Shown: one piece after another, positions 18,336-26,051 of the stretch
How the letters are laid out: every line of letters starts with the position of its first letter
How positions within the stretch are numbered: position 1 is the stretch's first letter
Source of the DNA: CAVLDP01 sp963661945
GTDB lineage: Bacteria; Bacillota; Clostridia; Lachnospirales; Lachnospiraceae
Length of the DNA stretch: 64,000 bases
Assembly: GCA_963661945.1 (NCBI GenBank)
Contig: CAVLDP010000007.1
Location: 1 to 64,000, forward strand
Direction of reading: 5' to 3'
Made by a program: the position numbers and the translations under genes
Notes under the pieces: model-generated
What the model was told of the DNA's origin: nothing
Databases searched by the model: none
What the model saw: the letters and a program-made list of their open reading frames with translations, nothing else

Positions 18336-19255
18336 GAAAAATCATCCTTATTGTCTTCTAGAAATTTCTTCCAATCAAAAACTGCTTCAACGGATGCCAT
18401 TCCAACTTCAATCATGTCATCATCCGGCTCTCTTGTCGTAAGATTCTGAAGCCAAAGGCCCGGCTTTGAGAGAATATCCACGATCTTACTCTGGCTTCTT
18501 CCAGCAAGTCGAATAAATTCATAAGAAATACCTGCAATCACAGGAATTAACAGAAGACGAAGAAGAAGCTGAAGCACGTGTGACTCCATCCGAATAAACA
18601 TGAAAACAACAATACTAATCAGAAATACAATGAAGATAAAACTGGTTCCGCATCTCTTATGTTGCTTTGATGACTTTCTCACATTCTCAAGGGTAAGAGG
18701 AAGTCCATGTTCAATACAATTAATGCATTTATGCTCTGCCCCATGATACATGAATGTCCGCTTAATGTCCTCCATTCTTGAGATAAGAAGAACATAGATT
18801 ATAAAGATTAAAACGCGAAGAATTCCTTCAATAAGCGAGAGAATACTCTGGGAAGAGATTACTGTAGCAAATGCCTTGGACAGGTAATACGGTAATACCA
18901 TAAAGATTGCCATAGCAAGAACAAAGGACAAAACGAGTGTACCACCGAGCTCTGCTTTCTCCTTCTTTTCTTTCTTTAATTCCTCTTCTTTCGTAAGAGG
19001 CTTACTCTCTTCTTCCTCTTCAAAGAATTCTGCAGAATAGGTTAATGTCTTCAGTCCAACTACCATCGAATGAACAAAATTCACCATTCCACGAATAATC
19101 GGAATCTTATTTGCAGTCGAAAAATCAACCTTCTCCTTGGTAACCTCTACTTGTATTTCCTTATTAGGTAAGCGCACGGCCACAGCATACTGTGAACCAT
19201 TTCGCATCATTACGCCTTCCATAACGGCCTGGCCGCCAATTCCCGAATATTTCAT
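18332..19255 (-). CDS. DUF1385 family membrane protein
   Basis: About 307 residues. The N-terminus YSGIGGQAVMEGVMMRN is the signature of DUF1385, a family of unknown function almost always beside prmC/prfA or rpmE in Clostridia. A Lys/Glu-rich stretch at about 95-120 precedes three or four hydrophobic segments; the HGAEHKCINCIEHG segment has conserved His and Cys that could bind a metal. I prefer the ATG at 19255 because AAGGA is eight bases before it; two starts further upstream have the site too close or absent. The gene begins only 18 bases after the rpmE terminator, so it depends on read-through or on a promoter inside the terminator region. Confidence 0.9.
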   Translation of the reverse strand: MKYSGIGGQAVMEGVMMRNGSQYAVAVRLPNKEIQVEVTKEKVDFSTANKIPIIRGMVNFVHSMVVGLKTLTYSAEFFEEEEESKPLTKEEELKKEKKEKAELGGTLVLSFVLAMAIFMVLPYYLSKAFATVISSQSILSLIEGILRVLIFIIYVLLISRMEDIKRTFMYHGAEHKCINCIEHGLPLTLENVRKSSKQHKRCGTSFIFIVFLISIVVFMFIRMESHVLQLLLRLLLIPVIAGISYEFIRLAGRSQSKIVDILSKPGLWLQNLTTREPDDDMIEVGMASVEAVFDWKKFLEDNKDDFS

Positions 19256-19272
19256 ACCCTTCATCCTTACAA

Positions 19273-19307
19273 TAAAAAAGGTTGAGAGCAATCGCTGTTC
19301 TCAACCT
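19273..19307 (-). terminator. rpmE terminator
   Basis: AGGTTGAGA pairs with TCTCAACCT around an imperfect loop, followed on the minus strand by TTTTTT. It lies immediately before the ribosome site of the DUF1385 gene, so it may attenuate rather than fully end transcription. Confidence 0.8.
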
Positions 19308-19323
19308 CTCTCTAACTATTATG

Positions 19324-19530
19324 TTACTCTGCAGAAATGCCGTACTTCTTATTGAACTTATCAATTCTACCACGAGCCTTAGCAGCCTTCTGCTGACCGG
19401 TGTAGAATGGATGGCACTTAGAACAGATTTCTACGTGGATGCTCTCCTTTGTAGAACCGATTGTAAATGTGTTACCACAGTTACAGGTAACAGTAGCCTG
19501 ATAATAATCTGGATGGATACCCTGTCTCAT
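19324..19530 (-). CDS. rpmE: 50S ribosomal protein L31 (bL31), zinc-binding form
   Basis: A 68-residue ribosomal protein bridging the subunits. MRQGIHPDYYQ at the start and the cysteines in CNCGN and CSKCHPFYTG identify the zinc-containing (C+) type, as opposed to the Cys-free paralogue made under zinc limitation. ATG 19530 is chosen: AGAGGTG lies six bases before it, whereas a GTG three codons upstream is part of that site. It has its own promoter, an 85-base leader with a hairpin, and a terminator. Confidence 0.97.
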   Translation of the reverse strand: MRQGIHPDYYQATVTCNCGNTFTIGSTKESIHVEICSKCHPFYTGQQKAAKARGRIDKFNKKYGISAE

Positions 19531-19569
19531 ACTTTTCACCTCTTAAATTCTATGTATAAGTTAAAGTCT

Positions 19570-19590
19570 GTTCCCACCGAAGTGGACACG
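19570..19590 (-). promoter_or_regulatory. cUUCGg hairpin in the rpmE leader (candidate L31 leader element)
   Basis: RNA UCCAC and GUGGG pair around the very stable UUCG tetraloop (19586-19573) in the middle of the roughly 85-base leader. Several structured L31 leader motifs are known in Firmicutes and are thought to be autoregulatory; whether this belongs to one needs a covariance search. Confidence 0.45.
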
Positions 19591-19622
19591 ATACTATTTA
19601 CATCCCGATAAACAGCTTCTAC

Positions 19623-19651
19623 ATAATATCATATATCATATTTCCATTCAA
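19623..19651 (-). promoter_or_regulatory. rpmE promoter
   Basis: TTGAAT (19651-19646) and TATTAT (19628-19623) with a 17-base spacer; start near 19616. The spacer is very AT-rich. Confidence 0.78.
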
Positions 19652-19678
19652 GGCTTTTATTGAAATAATTAGTATTTT

Positions 19679-21010
19679 CTAGAAAATCCTTCTCTTAATA
19701 GCCAGCTGAATGAATTCTTCATTGTTCTTCGTATGCGCAAATGCATTAAGAATTCCCTCAATTGCATCATCTCTTCTAGCGCCATTGATTCCCTTACGAA
19801 GAATCTCCATTGCCTGCAGTTCTTCCTGTGTAAGAAGAAGATCCTCTCTTCTCGTACCAGATTTCACTATATCAAGCGCTGGGAAGACTCTCTTCTCTGA
19901 GAGCTTACGATCAAGCACCAATTCCATATTGCCAGTACCCTTAAACTCCTCGAATACTACATCATCCATCTTGGAGCCTGTATCAACGAGTGCTGTAGCA
20001 AGAATGGTAAGAGATCCACCCTCTCTCATATTACGAGCTGCACCAAAGAAACGCTTTGGCATATGAAGGGCTGCAGGATCCAAACCACCCGACAAGGTCC
20101 TGCCTGAAGGCGGAACAGTAAGATTATAAGCACGGGATAATCTGGTGATTGAATCAAGAAGAATCATCACATCCTGACCATGCTCTACGAGACGCTTTGC
20201 ACGCTCAATTACCATCTCTGATACTCTCTTATGGTGTTCTGGGAGCTCATCAAAGGTAGAATAAATCACCTCTACATTGTCACCTCTAATCGCTTCCTTC
20301 ATATCCGTAACTTCCTCTGGTCTCTCATCAATCAGAAGAATAATCAGATGCATCTCCGGATTTGCAGTCTGTACGGACCTCGCGATATCCTTAAGCAGGG
20401 TAGTCTTACCTGCCTTTGGCTGCGACACAATCATACCTCTCTGTCCCTTACCAATTGGGGACACAATATCCACAATTCGCATAGCAACAGAACAGCCTGG
20501 TCTCTCTAATCGAATTCTCTCCTCTGGGAAAATTGGTGTTAAATCTTCGAAATTAGGACGCTTTGCTGCAATTTCTGGAGAATAACCATTAATGGACTCA
20601 ATAAATAGCAGGGCTGCAAATTTATCATTAGGATTATTATGTCTGGTCTTTCCGTGGATGATGTCACCTGTCTTTAAGTTGAATTTTCGAATCTGTGATG
20701 GAGACACATAAACATCGCTCTCACCTGGCAGATAATTATCTGAGCGAATAAATCCATAGCCATCAGATAAGACCTCCAGAATGCCCTCTGCATCCTTCGC
20801 ATCCTCAAATCGACTATTCTCTTTCTTCGGCTCCTCATGCTTTACTTCTTCCTCAGCCTCAGCAGAAGTCCCAGAAGCATCTATCTCATCCTGCTTAAGC
20901 ATTGCCTCAATCAGCTCTTCCTTCTTCATCCTTGAAATATTCTTAATGCCTCTGGCCTTGGCCAAATCCTTAAGAACAGTCGCAGATAAAGTCTCATACT
21001 TTTCTCGCAT
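19679..21010 (-). CDS. rho: Transcription termination factor Rho
   Basis: RNA-dependent hexameric ATPase that ends transcription and limits antisense RNA. 443 residues. An N-terminal Rho_N helical domain (LKDLAKARGIKNISRMKKEEL) is followed by a short acidic insertion (about 40-80), an RNA-binding cold-shock fold (GFIRSDNYLPGESDVYVSPS), and the ATPase with P-loop QPKAGKTTLL and the LLDSITRLSRAYN region. AAGGAG precedes ATG 21010. A possible -10 (TATACT) lies upstream on the minus strand with a poor -35. No hairpin terminator separates it from rpmE, which has its own promoter. Confidence 0.98.
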   Translation of the reverse strand: MREKYETLSATVLKDLAKARGIKNISRMKKEELIEAMLKQDEIDASGTSAEAEEEVKHEEPKKENSRFEDAKDAEGILEVLSDGYGFIRSDNYLPGESDVYVSPSQIRKFNLKTGDIIHGKTRHNNPNDKFAALLFIESINGYSPEIAAKRPNFEDLTPIFPEERIRLERPGCSVAMRIVDIVSPIGKGQRGMIVSQPKAGKTTLLKDIARSVQTANPEMHLIILLIDERPEEVTDMKEAIRGDNVEVIYSTFDELPEHHKRVSEMVIERAKRLVEHGQDVMILLDSITRLSRAYNLTVPPSGRTLSGGLDPAALHMPKRFFGAARNMREGGSLTILATALVDTGSKMDDVVFEEFKGTGNMELVLDRKLSEKRVFPALDIVKSGTRREDLLLTQEELQAMEILRKGINGARRDDAIEGILNAFAHTKNNEEFIQLAIKRRIF

Positions 21011-21138
21011 ATAATAGTCTCCTTAATAATCAAAAAGCATTGGAAATATCGTCAGAAACGACTTGAAATGCATAAAAATACATGAATTTGATAACTGAAG
21101 TATAGCAAATTGTAAGAGAAAATGAAAGGGTCTAATTC

Positions 21139-21167
21139 TTGCCTAGCGATAAGACAAATGTTAATAT
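21139..21167 (+). promoter_or_regulatory. Promoter of the malic enzyme operon
   Basis: TTGCCT (21139-21144), 17 bases, TAATAT (21162-21167); start near 21174. It lies in the divergent gap with rho. Confidence 0.6.
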
Positions 21168-21204
21168 GAATAAAGTTTGAGTGAGCTAAGAAAGAAGGAA
21201 GAAT

Positions 21205-22359
21205 ATGAATCTAGATGAACGTGCAATTGAACTCCACAAGGAATGGAATGGCAAAATCGAAACCGTTGCCAAATCTCCTGTAAAATCCCGCGAGGACCTC
21301 TCTATTGCTTATACTCCTGGCGTAGCCGCACCATGCCGCATTATCGCCGAGAATAAGGAAGAGGCCTACAATTATACCATGAAGGCAAATACCGTAGCCG
21401 TTGTGTCTGACGGTAGCGCTGTCCTTGGTCTTGGAAATATTGGACCAGAAGCAGCAATGCCAGTCATGGAAGGAAAGGCTGTCCTCTTCAAGGAATTTGG
21501 AAATGTTAATGCAGTCCCAATCTGCTTAAGCACCCAGGATCCTGACGAAATTGTCGCAGCTGTAAAAGCAATTGCACCATCCTTCGGTGGCATCAACCTG
21601 GAAGATATCTCTGCTCCACGATGCTTTGAAATCGAGGAGAGACTTAAGTCAGAACTGGATATCCCTGTATTCCATGACGATCAGCACGGAACAGCCATCG
21701 TTGTACTTGCAGGTATCATCAATGGTCTTAGAGTTGTCGGCAAGAAGAAGGAAGACTGTTACGTTGTCGTAAACGGTGCCGGTTCTGCAGGAATTGCCAT
21801 CACAAAGCTTCTTCTCACCTATGGTTTTACCCATGTTACCATGTGTGATAGATTCGGTATCATCGGACCTGATTATGAAGGTCTGAATTGGATGCAAAAG
21901 GAAATGACAAAGGTCACAAACTTAGAGCGAAAGAGCGGAACTCTTGCAGATGCCTTGGTTGGGGCAGATATCTTCGTTGGCGTATCCGCACCTGGCATTG
22001 TCAGTCCTGAAATGGTTCAATCCATGAATTCCGATGCCATTCTCTTTGCTATGGCTAATCCAACTCCTGAGATTATGCCTGATGTTGCTAAGAAGGCTGG
22101 CGCCAGAATCGTTGGAACTGGACGATCCGACTTCCCGAACCAGGTAAATAACGTCATCGCATTCCCTGGCATTTTCCGTGGAGCTCTAGAAGGAAGGGCA
22201 AGCCAAATCACAGAAGAAATGAAGCTTGCTGCAGCAAATGCTCTTGCAAACCTCGTCTCAGATGAGGAAATTTGTGATGACTTCATTATGCCAGAGGCAT
22301 TTGACCCACGTGTCGCTGATGTCGTTGCCGAGGCTGTAAAGAGTCACATTGTACGATAA
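21205..22359 (+). CDS. NAD(P)-dependent malic enzyme (short bacterial form)
   Basis: Oxidative decarboxylation of malate to pyruvate, feeding the pyruvate pool used by PFOR. 384 residues, the short form without a phosphotransacetylase domain. AYTPGVAAPC and SDGSAVLGLGNIG are the N-terminal family signatures, HDDQHGTAIV holds metal and substrate residues, and NGAGSAGIAI is the Rossmann dinucleotide site. The residues seen do not settle NAD versus NADP. AAGGAAG precedes ATG 21205. Followed after 23 bases by a DUF4364 gene, probably in one transcript. Confidence 0.96.
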   Translation: MNLDERAIELHKEWNGKIETVAKSPVKSREDLSIAYTPGVAAPCRIIAENKEEAYNYTMKANTVAVVSDGSAVLGLGNIGPEAAMPVMEGKAVLFKEFGNVNAVPICLSTQDPDEIVAAVKAIAPSFGGINLEDISAPRCFEIEERLKSELDIPVFHDDQHGTAIVVLAGIINGLRVVGKKKEDCYVVVNGAGSAGIAITKLLLTYGFTHVTMCDRFGIIGPDYEGLNWMQKEMTKVTNLERKSGTLADALVGADIFVGVSAPGIVSPEMVQSMNSDAILFAMANPTPEIMPDVAKKAGARIVGTGRSDFPNQVNNVIAFPGIFRGALEGRASQITEEMKLAAANALANLVSDEEICDDFIMPEAFDPRVADVVAEAVKSHIVR

Positions 22360-22382
22360 TAATATAGATTGGAAGATTAAAT

Positions 22383-22898
22383 ATGGCTGATCCAAATATG
22401 ATATACAAGATCACCGTTCTTCGAATGTTATATAAGGTGGACTTTCCACTTAGTAACACACAAGTAACAGATTTTTTCTTGGATATGAATTACACCGATT
22501 ACTTTACTATCCAGCAGATTATCGGTGCTCTACAGGACACTGGGATGATTGAGGCAATCTCTTCTCACAACAGTACCCAGTACACACTAACAGATGCTGG
22601 CAAGAAGACCCTAGAACTCTTCAAGGATAAGATAACGCCTGGTATTGAAAATGATATCATCGCTTATTTTTCTAAACACAGTCTTGCAATGAAGACTGAG
22701 AATTCCATCATTGCAAACTATTACAAGGACACAAAAGGCGGCTATCTCGTAGAATGCCAGACCAAACAGGATGGCATTACTCTTATATCCATAAGTATGC
22801 ACGCCTCCACCAAGGAACAGGCAGAAGCCATCTGCTACAATTGGAAGGTCCGCTACGAAGATGTCTATATGGAGCTTTTCGATATACTAATTCAGTAA
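22383..22898 (+). CDS. DUF4364 family protein, predicted winged-helix regulator
   Basis: A 171-residue cytoplasmic protein. Residues 8-75 look like a winged helix (IYKITVLRMLYKVDFPLSNTQ, then IIGALQDTGMIEAI and YTLTDAGKKTLEL, the last resembling the wing of PadR/MarR-like regulators). The rest is a mixed alpha/beta domain. This is the clostridial DUF4364 family; its target is unknown. It is downstream of the malic enzyme and ends at a strong terminator. Control of the malic enzyme is possible but unsupported. Confidence 0.85.
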   Translation: MADPNMIYKITVLRMLYKVDFPLSNTQVTDFFLDMNYTDYFTIQQIIGALQDTGMIEAISSHNSTQYTLTDAGKKTLELFKDKITPGIENDIIAYFSKHSLAMKTENSIIANYYKDTKGGYLVECQTKQDGITLISISMHASTKEQAEAICYNWKVRYEDVYMELFDILIQ

Positions 22899-22904
22899 AG
22901 GCAA

Positions 22905-22943
22905 AAATAACCTCTAATCGAACCATTCGATTAGAGGTTATTT
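22905..22943. terminator. Bidirectional terminator
   Basis: A perfect 18-bp stem (22905-22922 with 22926-22943) has a CCA loop, between the convergent DUF4364 and flavin reductase genes, with A/T runs at the base on both sides. Confidence 0.92.
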
Positions 22944-22947
22944 CTTA

Positions 22948-23511
22948 CTATTTCTTCTTAACTGAGTACCCAAAGGTACCGATTGCTTGTCCCATCGTAA
23001 AATATGTGCCATGAGAATAGCAGATTGGCTTTGCTTTCTCCAGTGAAAATCGACCTGTCTCATCCATATATTTCTCATCCGCATGAACAGATAACACTTC
23101 TGCAATAAACATAGAGTGCGAGCCAAGATGTTCTACTGATTTCACCCTGCACTCGATGTTCACTGGGCTTTCCTCGATCATAGCTACACTTACATGGTCT
23201 GCTTCGATCTTATGCAATTTGCATCGACTCCATTTATCTACATCCTTGCCCGATGTCACGCCACAATAATCTGTCGCAAAAGCAAGATCCTCTGTAGTTA
23301 GATTAACTACAAATTCTCCGCTCTCCATCAGGGCCTTGTAAGAATGACGCTCTGGCTTGACAGAAATCGACAGCATGGCAGGATTCGTACAGATTGTTCC
23401 AGCCCAAGCTACTGTAATTATATTATCATTGCCATTAGCATCACGTGTAGAAACCATAACCGCTGGCAAGGGATATAACATATTGCCAGGCTTCCAGCTT
23501 TGTTTTGCCAT
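22948..23511 (-). CDS. Flavin reductase-like FMN-binding split-barrel protein
   Basis: A 187-residue protein of the flavin reductase-like family: PLPAVMVST, then TVAWAGTICTNPAMLSISV and the GEFVVNLTTEDLA region line the FMN pocket. The enzyme probably reduces flavin or acts as a small flavoprotein reductase; the partner is unknown. It ends at the terminator shared with DUF4364 and begins 14 bases after the pyrophosphatase gene, so both are likely cotranscribed. GGAG precedes the ATG. Confidence 0.9.
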   Translation of the reverse strand: MAKQSWKPGNMLYPLPAVMVSTRDANGNDNIITVAWAGTICTNPAMLSISVKPERHSYKALMESGEFVVNLTTEDLAFATDYCGVTSGKDVDKWSRCKLHKIEADHVSVAMIEESPVNIECRVKSVEHLGSHSMFIAEVLSVHADEKYMDETGRFSLEKAKPICYSHGTYFTMGQAIGTFGYSVKKK

Positions 23512-23525
23512 AATATACTACTCTC

Positions 23526-25187
23526 CTATAAGTTAGAGATTGCTTCCATCATTGCCGGAATCACCTGCTTCTTACGAGAGACTACGCCAGGAAGTGCCAG
23601 ATAGTCCTCCCTCATCTTGTCTTCTCCAAAAGCAGCAGATGCCACATCAAAGGCATGCGCTCCATGACAGATAAGCACAGATCCTTCCTCGAGGATATTC
23701 GTCAGAAGAACAAATACCATATCTACGTCCTTGTCTGCAAGGACAGTACCCATATATTCAGAAAGCTTAGGCTTGATTTCAGCAAGCTGGTTGGTTGAGA
23801 CCGCAGAAACCTGTGCCACACCGAAGTTCACATCATCTGCACTGAAGATTTTGAAATCCTGATAGAAGATTTCCTCTGTCGTCTTATCCTTGAAATTAGA
23901 ACCTGCTTCAAACATAGCGATTGCAAGCTTCTCAACATCCTCGCCACAAATCGCAGCAAGCTCCATCGCTGCAGATTTATCTACTGGCGTACAAGTCGGT
24001 GAACGGAACATCAGAGTATCCGATAAGATTGCTGACAGCAGAAGTCCTGCTATCTCCTTCGTTAGCTCAACTCCCTGCTCCTGATACATCTGATAGATAA
24101 TCGTGGAAGAACAACCAAGAGGCTGATTACGGAAGAAGATTGGATGAATGGTCTCCAAAGAACCTATCTTATGATGATCGATAATCTCCATAATCTCTGC
24201 TCCATCAATATCATCAAGGGCCTGAGATTTCTCATTATGATCAACAAGTATAACCTTCTTCTTACGCATATTAATGAGATTACGACGCGAGAACATACCA
24301 ACATAATGTCTCTGTTCATCTAAAACAGGGAAATCACGATGACGAACACTAGACATGGTCTCTTCTACTTCATTGATTGGGTCGTCGAGCTCAAAGGTAA
24401 CAATGTTCTTCTTCGTCATAAAGTACTTGATTGGCATGGATTGATGAATAAGACGTGCTGTCGTAAAACAGTCATATTCTGTAATAATGGTCACGCAATC
24501 AATACTTGACGCCAGTTCTAAAACCTCAGGATCAAGTTCTGTAACCCCGCATACGATAAGGCAGCTTGGATTCTCCTTAAGAGCCACCAGCTGTCTCTCC
24601 TTGACATTTCCAAGAATAACAAGATCATCCTGACAAATCTCCTGTCGAATCGTCTCACGGCTGCCTGACGCAACCATGACCTTACCCTTTATGAAGTAGG
24701 CATGTTCATTTCCAGTAATGAGCTTACCATTTAATGTCTCGCAGATATTCTTGTACTGAGTACGCGCACGGCCAAGAATATTATTATCATAGACATCCAT
24801 ATAAGAATAGGCGATATCACCATTTACAATAACGCCCTCAAGCCTTCCCTGGTTATTCACAATTGGAAGCGTGACCACATCACTTGTCTTCATAAGCTCC
24901 CACGCCTTCTTCAGTGAATAATGGCAGGAAACCCCTTCTGTCTTTCGAAATGCAATATCCTTAATCTGTGCTGCAGCGGAAGTGACCGTCTCTGGCTCAT
25001 CCACCTTGAAATGACGAAGAACGTATTCTGTCTCAGAATTCAGATTGCCTGCCTTCTTCGGTACATAGTAATATTCGTCATCTGTCTGATTCTTAAAATT
25101 CGCATAGGCAATTGCTGCACAAATAGAATCTGTATCCGGATTCTTGTGTCCAACTACCCAAACGGTCTGTTTTTCTGTCTGATTCAT
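23526..25187 (-). CDS. Manganese-dependent inorganic pyrophosphatase with CBS and DRTGG regulatory domains
   Basis: Family II (DHH) pyrophosphatase hydrolysing pyrophosphate; 553 residues, against about 310 for the simple form. WVVGHKNPDTDSICAAIAYA at the start and EIIDHHKIG give the metal site, and the DHHA2 domain forms the C-terminal half. Between the first catalytic residues and the DHH motif is an insert of about 240 residues: CBS (about 70-125), a DRTGG-like segment (VSGSRETI-type region to about 235), and a second CBS (about 250-305). In this class adenine nucleotides bind the CBS pair and tune activity. GGAG precedes ATG 25187, which is just 26 bases after a terminator. Confidence 0.95.
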   Translation of the reverse strand: MNQTEKQTVWVVGHKNPDTDSICAAIAYANFKNQTDDEYYYVPKKAGNLNSETEYVLRHFKVDEPETVTSAAAQIKDIAFRKTEGVSCHYSLKKAWELMKTSDVVTLPIVNNQGRLEGVIVNGDIAYSYMDVYDNNILGRARTQYKNICETLNGKLITGNEHAYFIKGKVMVASGSRETIRQEICQDDLVILGNVKERQLVALKENPSCLIVCGVTELDPEVLELASSIDCVTIITEYDCFTTARLIHQSMPIKYFMTKKNIVTFELDDPINEVEETMSSVRHRDFPVLDEQRHYVGMFSRRNLINMRKKKVILVDHNEKSQALDDIDGAEIMEIIDHHKIGSLETIHPIFFRNQPLGCSSTIIYQMYQEQGVELTKEIAGLLLSAILSDTLMFRSPTCTPVDKSAAMELAAICGEDVEKLAIAMFEAGSNFKDKTTEEIFYQDFKIFSADDVNFGVAQVSAVSTNQLAEIKPKLSEYMGTVLADKDVDMVFVLLTNILEEGSVLICHGAHAFDVASAAFGEDKMREDYLALPGVVSRKKQVIPAMMEAISNL

Positions 25188-25213
25188 AAAATATCTCCAG
25201 TCTAAATATATAG

Positions 25214-25261
25214 AAATAAAAAGAATCCGAGAGCATCAATACGATGATTCCCCCCGGATCC
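25214..25261 (-). terminator. Terminator of the coiled-coil gene
   Basis: RNA GGAUCCGGGGG pairs with CUCUCGGAUUC (11 bp with G-U pairs) around a loop containing a CAUC/GAUG mini-stem, followed by TTTTTATTT. The stem spans 25261-25223. The ribosome site of the pyrophosphatase gene follows closely. Confidence 0.75.
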
Positions 25262-25276
25262 TATCATGCAAATTTA

Positions 25277-25906
25277 TTAAAACACCCCTAATGATAATAA
25301 AAGAAGCAGGCCTACACACGTAGAAAGCAAAATATTCACAAGCGTAAATATAAGCGCTGCTGAATTCGTAGTCTTAATATCAGAAAGCTTGTGCTCTAAC
25401 TCCGCCTTCTGCTCCTCAGACTTATCAAGCTCCTTCAGAAGATCCTGAATGTTACGATATACCTTCACATTCTCCGTATGAACCTTCTCAGCAAGCTCTA
25501 GCTTAATCCCCTCCAAGCCCTGGCTCATGTTAGATAAGGTATCCTGCATTGCCTTGGTCTGCTCAGCAGCGGCATCTTCATTATTCGTAACCTGACGCTC
25601 AATGCGCTCTTCCAGGCTCGACATATTCGCCTTCACATCCTGCATCATACGGTCAACCTGTTCATTGACATCAGATACAATACTATCTGCTTCCTCCTGC
25701 TTCCTCGCAAGAGAATCTGATAGTTCTATATTCTTACGCTCAAGCTCATACACCTGATATTCTAATTCCTTAACTCTAGTCTCCTTGGACTTAATCAAGG
25801 ACTGAAGTAATCTTGCCTTGTCGCGAAATGCATCAATTTGTATTAAAAGTTGGTCTTCCCCATTCGTAGATGTTACAGTCTCTTCTCTAGATGTTATCTC
25901 TTCCAT
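25277..25906 (-). CDS. Coiled-coil protein with a single C-terminal membrane anchor, unknown function
   Basis: About 209 residues. After a short polar N-terminus, residues about 20-180 form long heptad-rich coiled coil (ELEYQVYELERKNIELSDSL and following) with a mid-region where QVTNNEDAAAEQTKAMQDT suggests a break. The last 25 residues (ALIFTLVNILLSTCVGLLLL onward) are one hydrophobic helix with almost nothing after it, so the protein is tail-anchored with the coiled coil in the cytoplasm. I do not recognise a family. ATG 25906 follows GGGAG at six bases; other in-frame starts upstream have no site. It lies between PFOR and pyrophosphatase, each separated by a terminator. Confidence 0.78.
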   Translation of the reverse strand: MEEITSREETVTSTNGEDQLLIQIDAFRDKARLLQSLIKSKETRVKELEYQVYELERKNIELSDSLARKQEEADSIVSDVNEQVDRMMQDVKANMSSLEERIERQVTNNEDAAAEQTKAMQDTLSNMSQGLEGIKLELAEKVHTENVKVYRNIQDLLKELDKSEEQKAELEHKLSDIKTTNSAALIFTLVNILLSTCVGLLLLLSLGVF

Positions 25907-25987
25907 ACCATACTCCCAAATCATAGAGTGCATATAATCTCAATACACATACACTTGTTATCTTACCAAACCAGCATCTCAAAGTAA

Positions 25988-26023
25988 AGAAAAAAGACGC
26001 CTAACAAACTTGTTAGGCGTCTT
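25988..26023 (-). terminator. PFOR terminator
   Basis: A perfect 13-bp stem (25994-26006 with 26011-26023) has loop AACT, followed on the minus strand by TTTTTTCTTT. Confidence 0.92.
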
Positions 26024-26051
26024 ATCAAGACTAAATATGAACTAAATCGAA

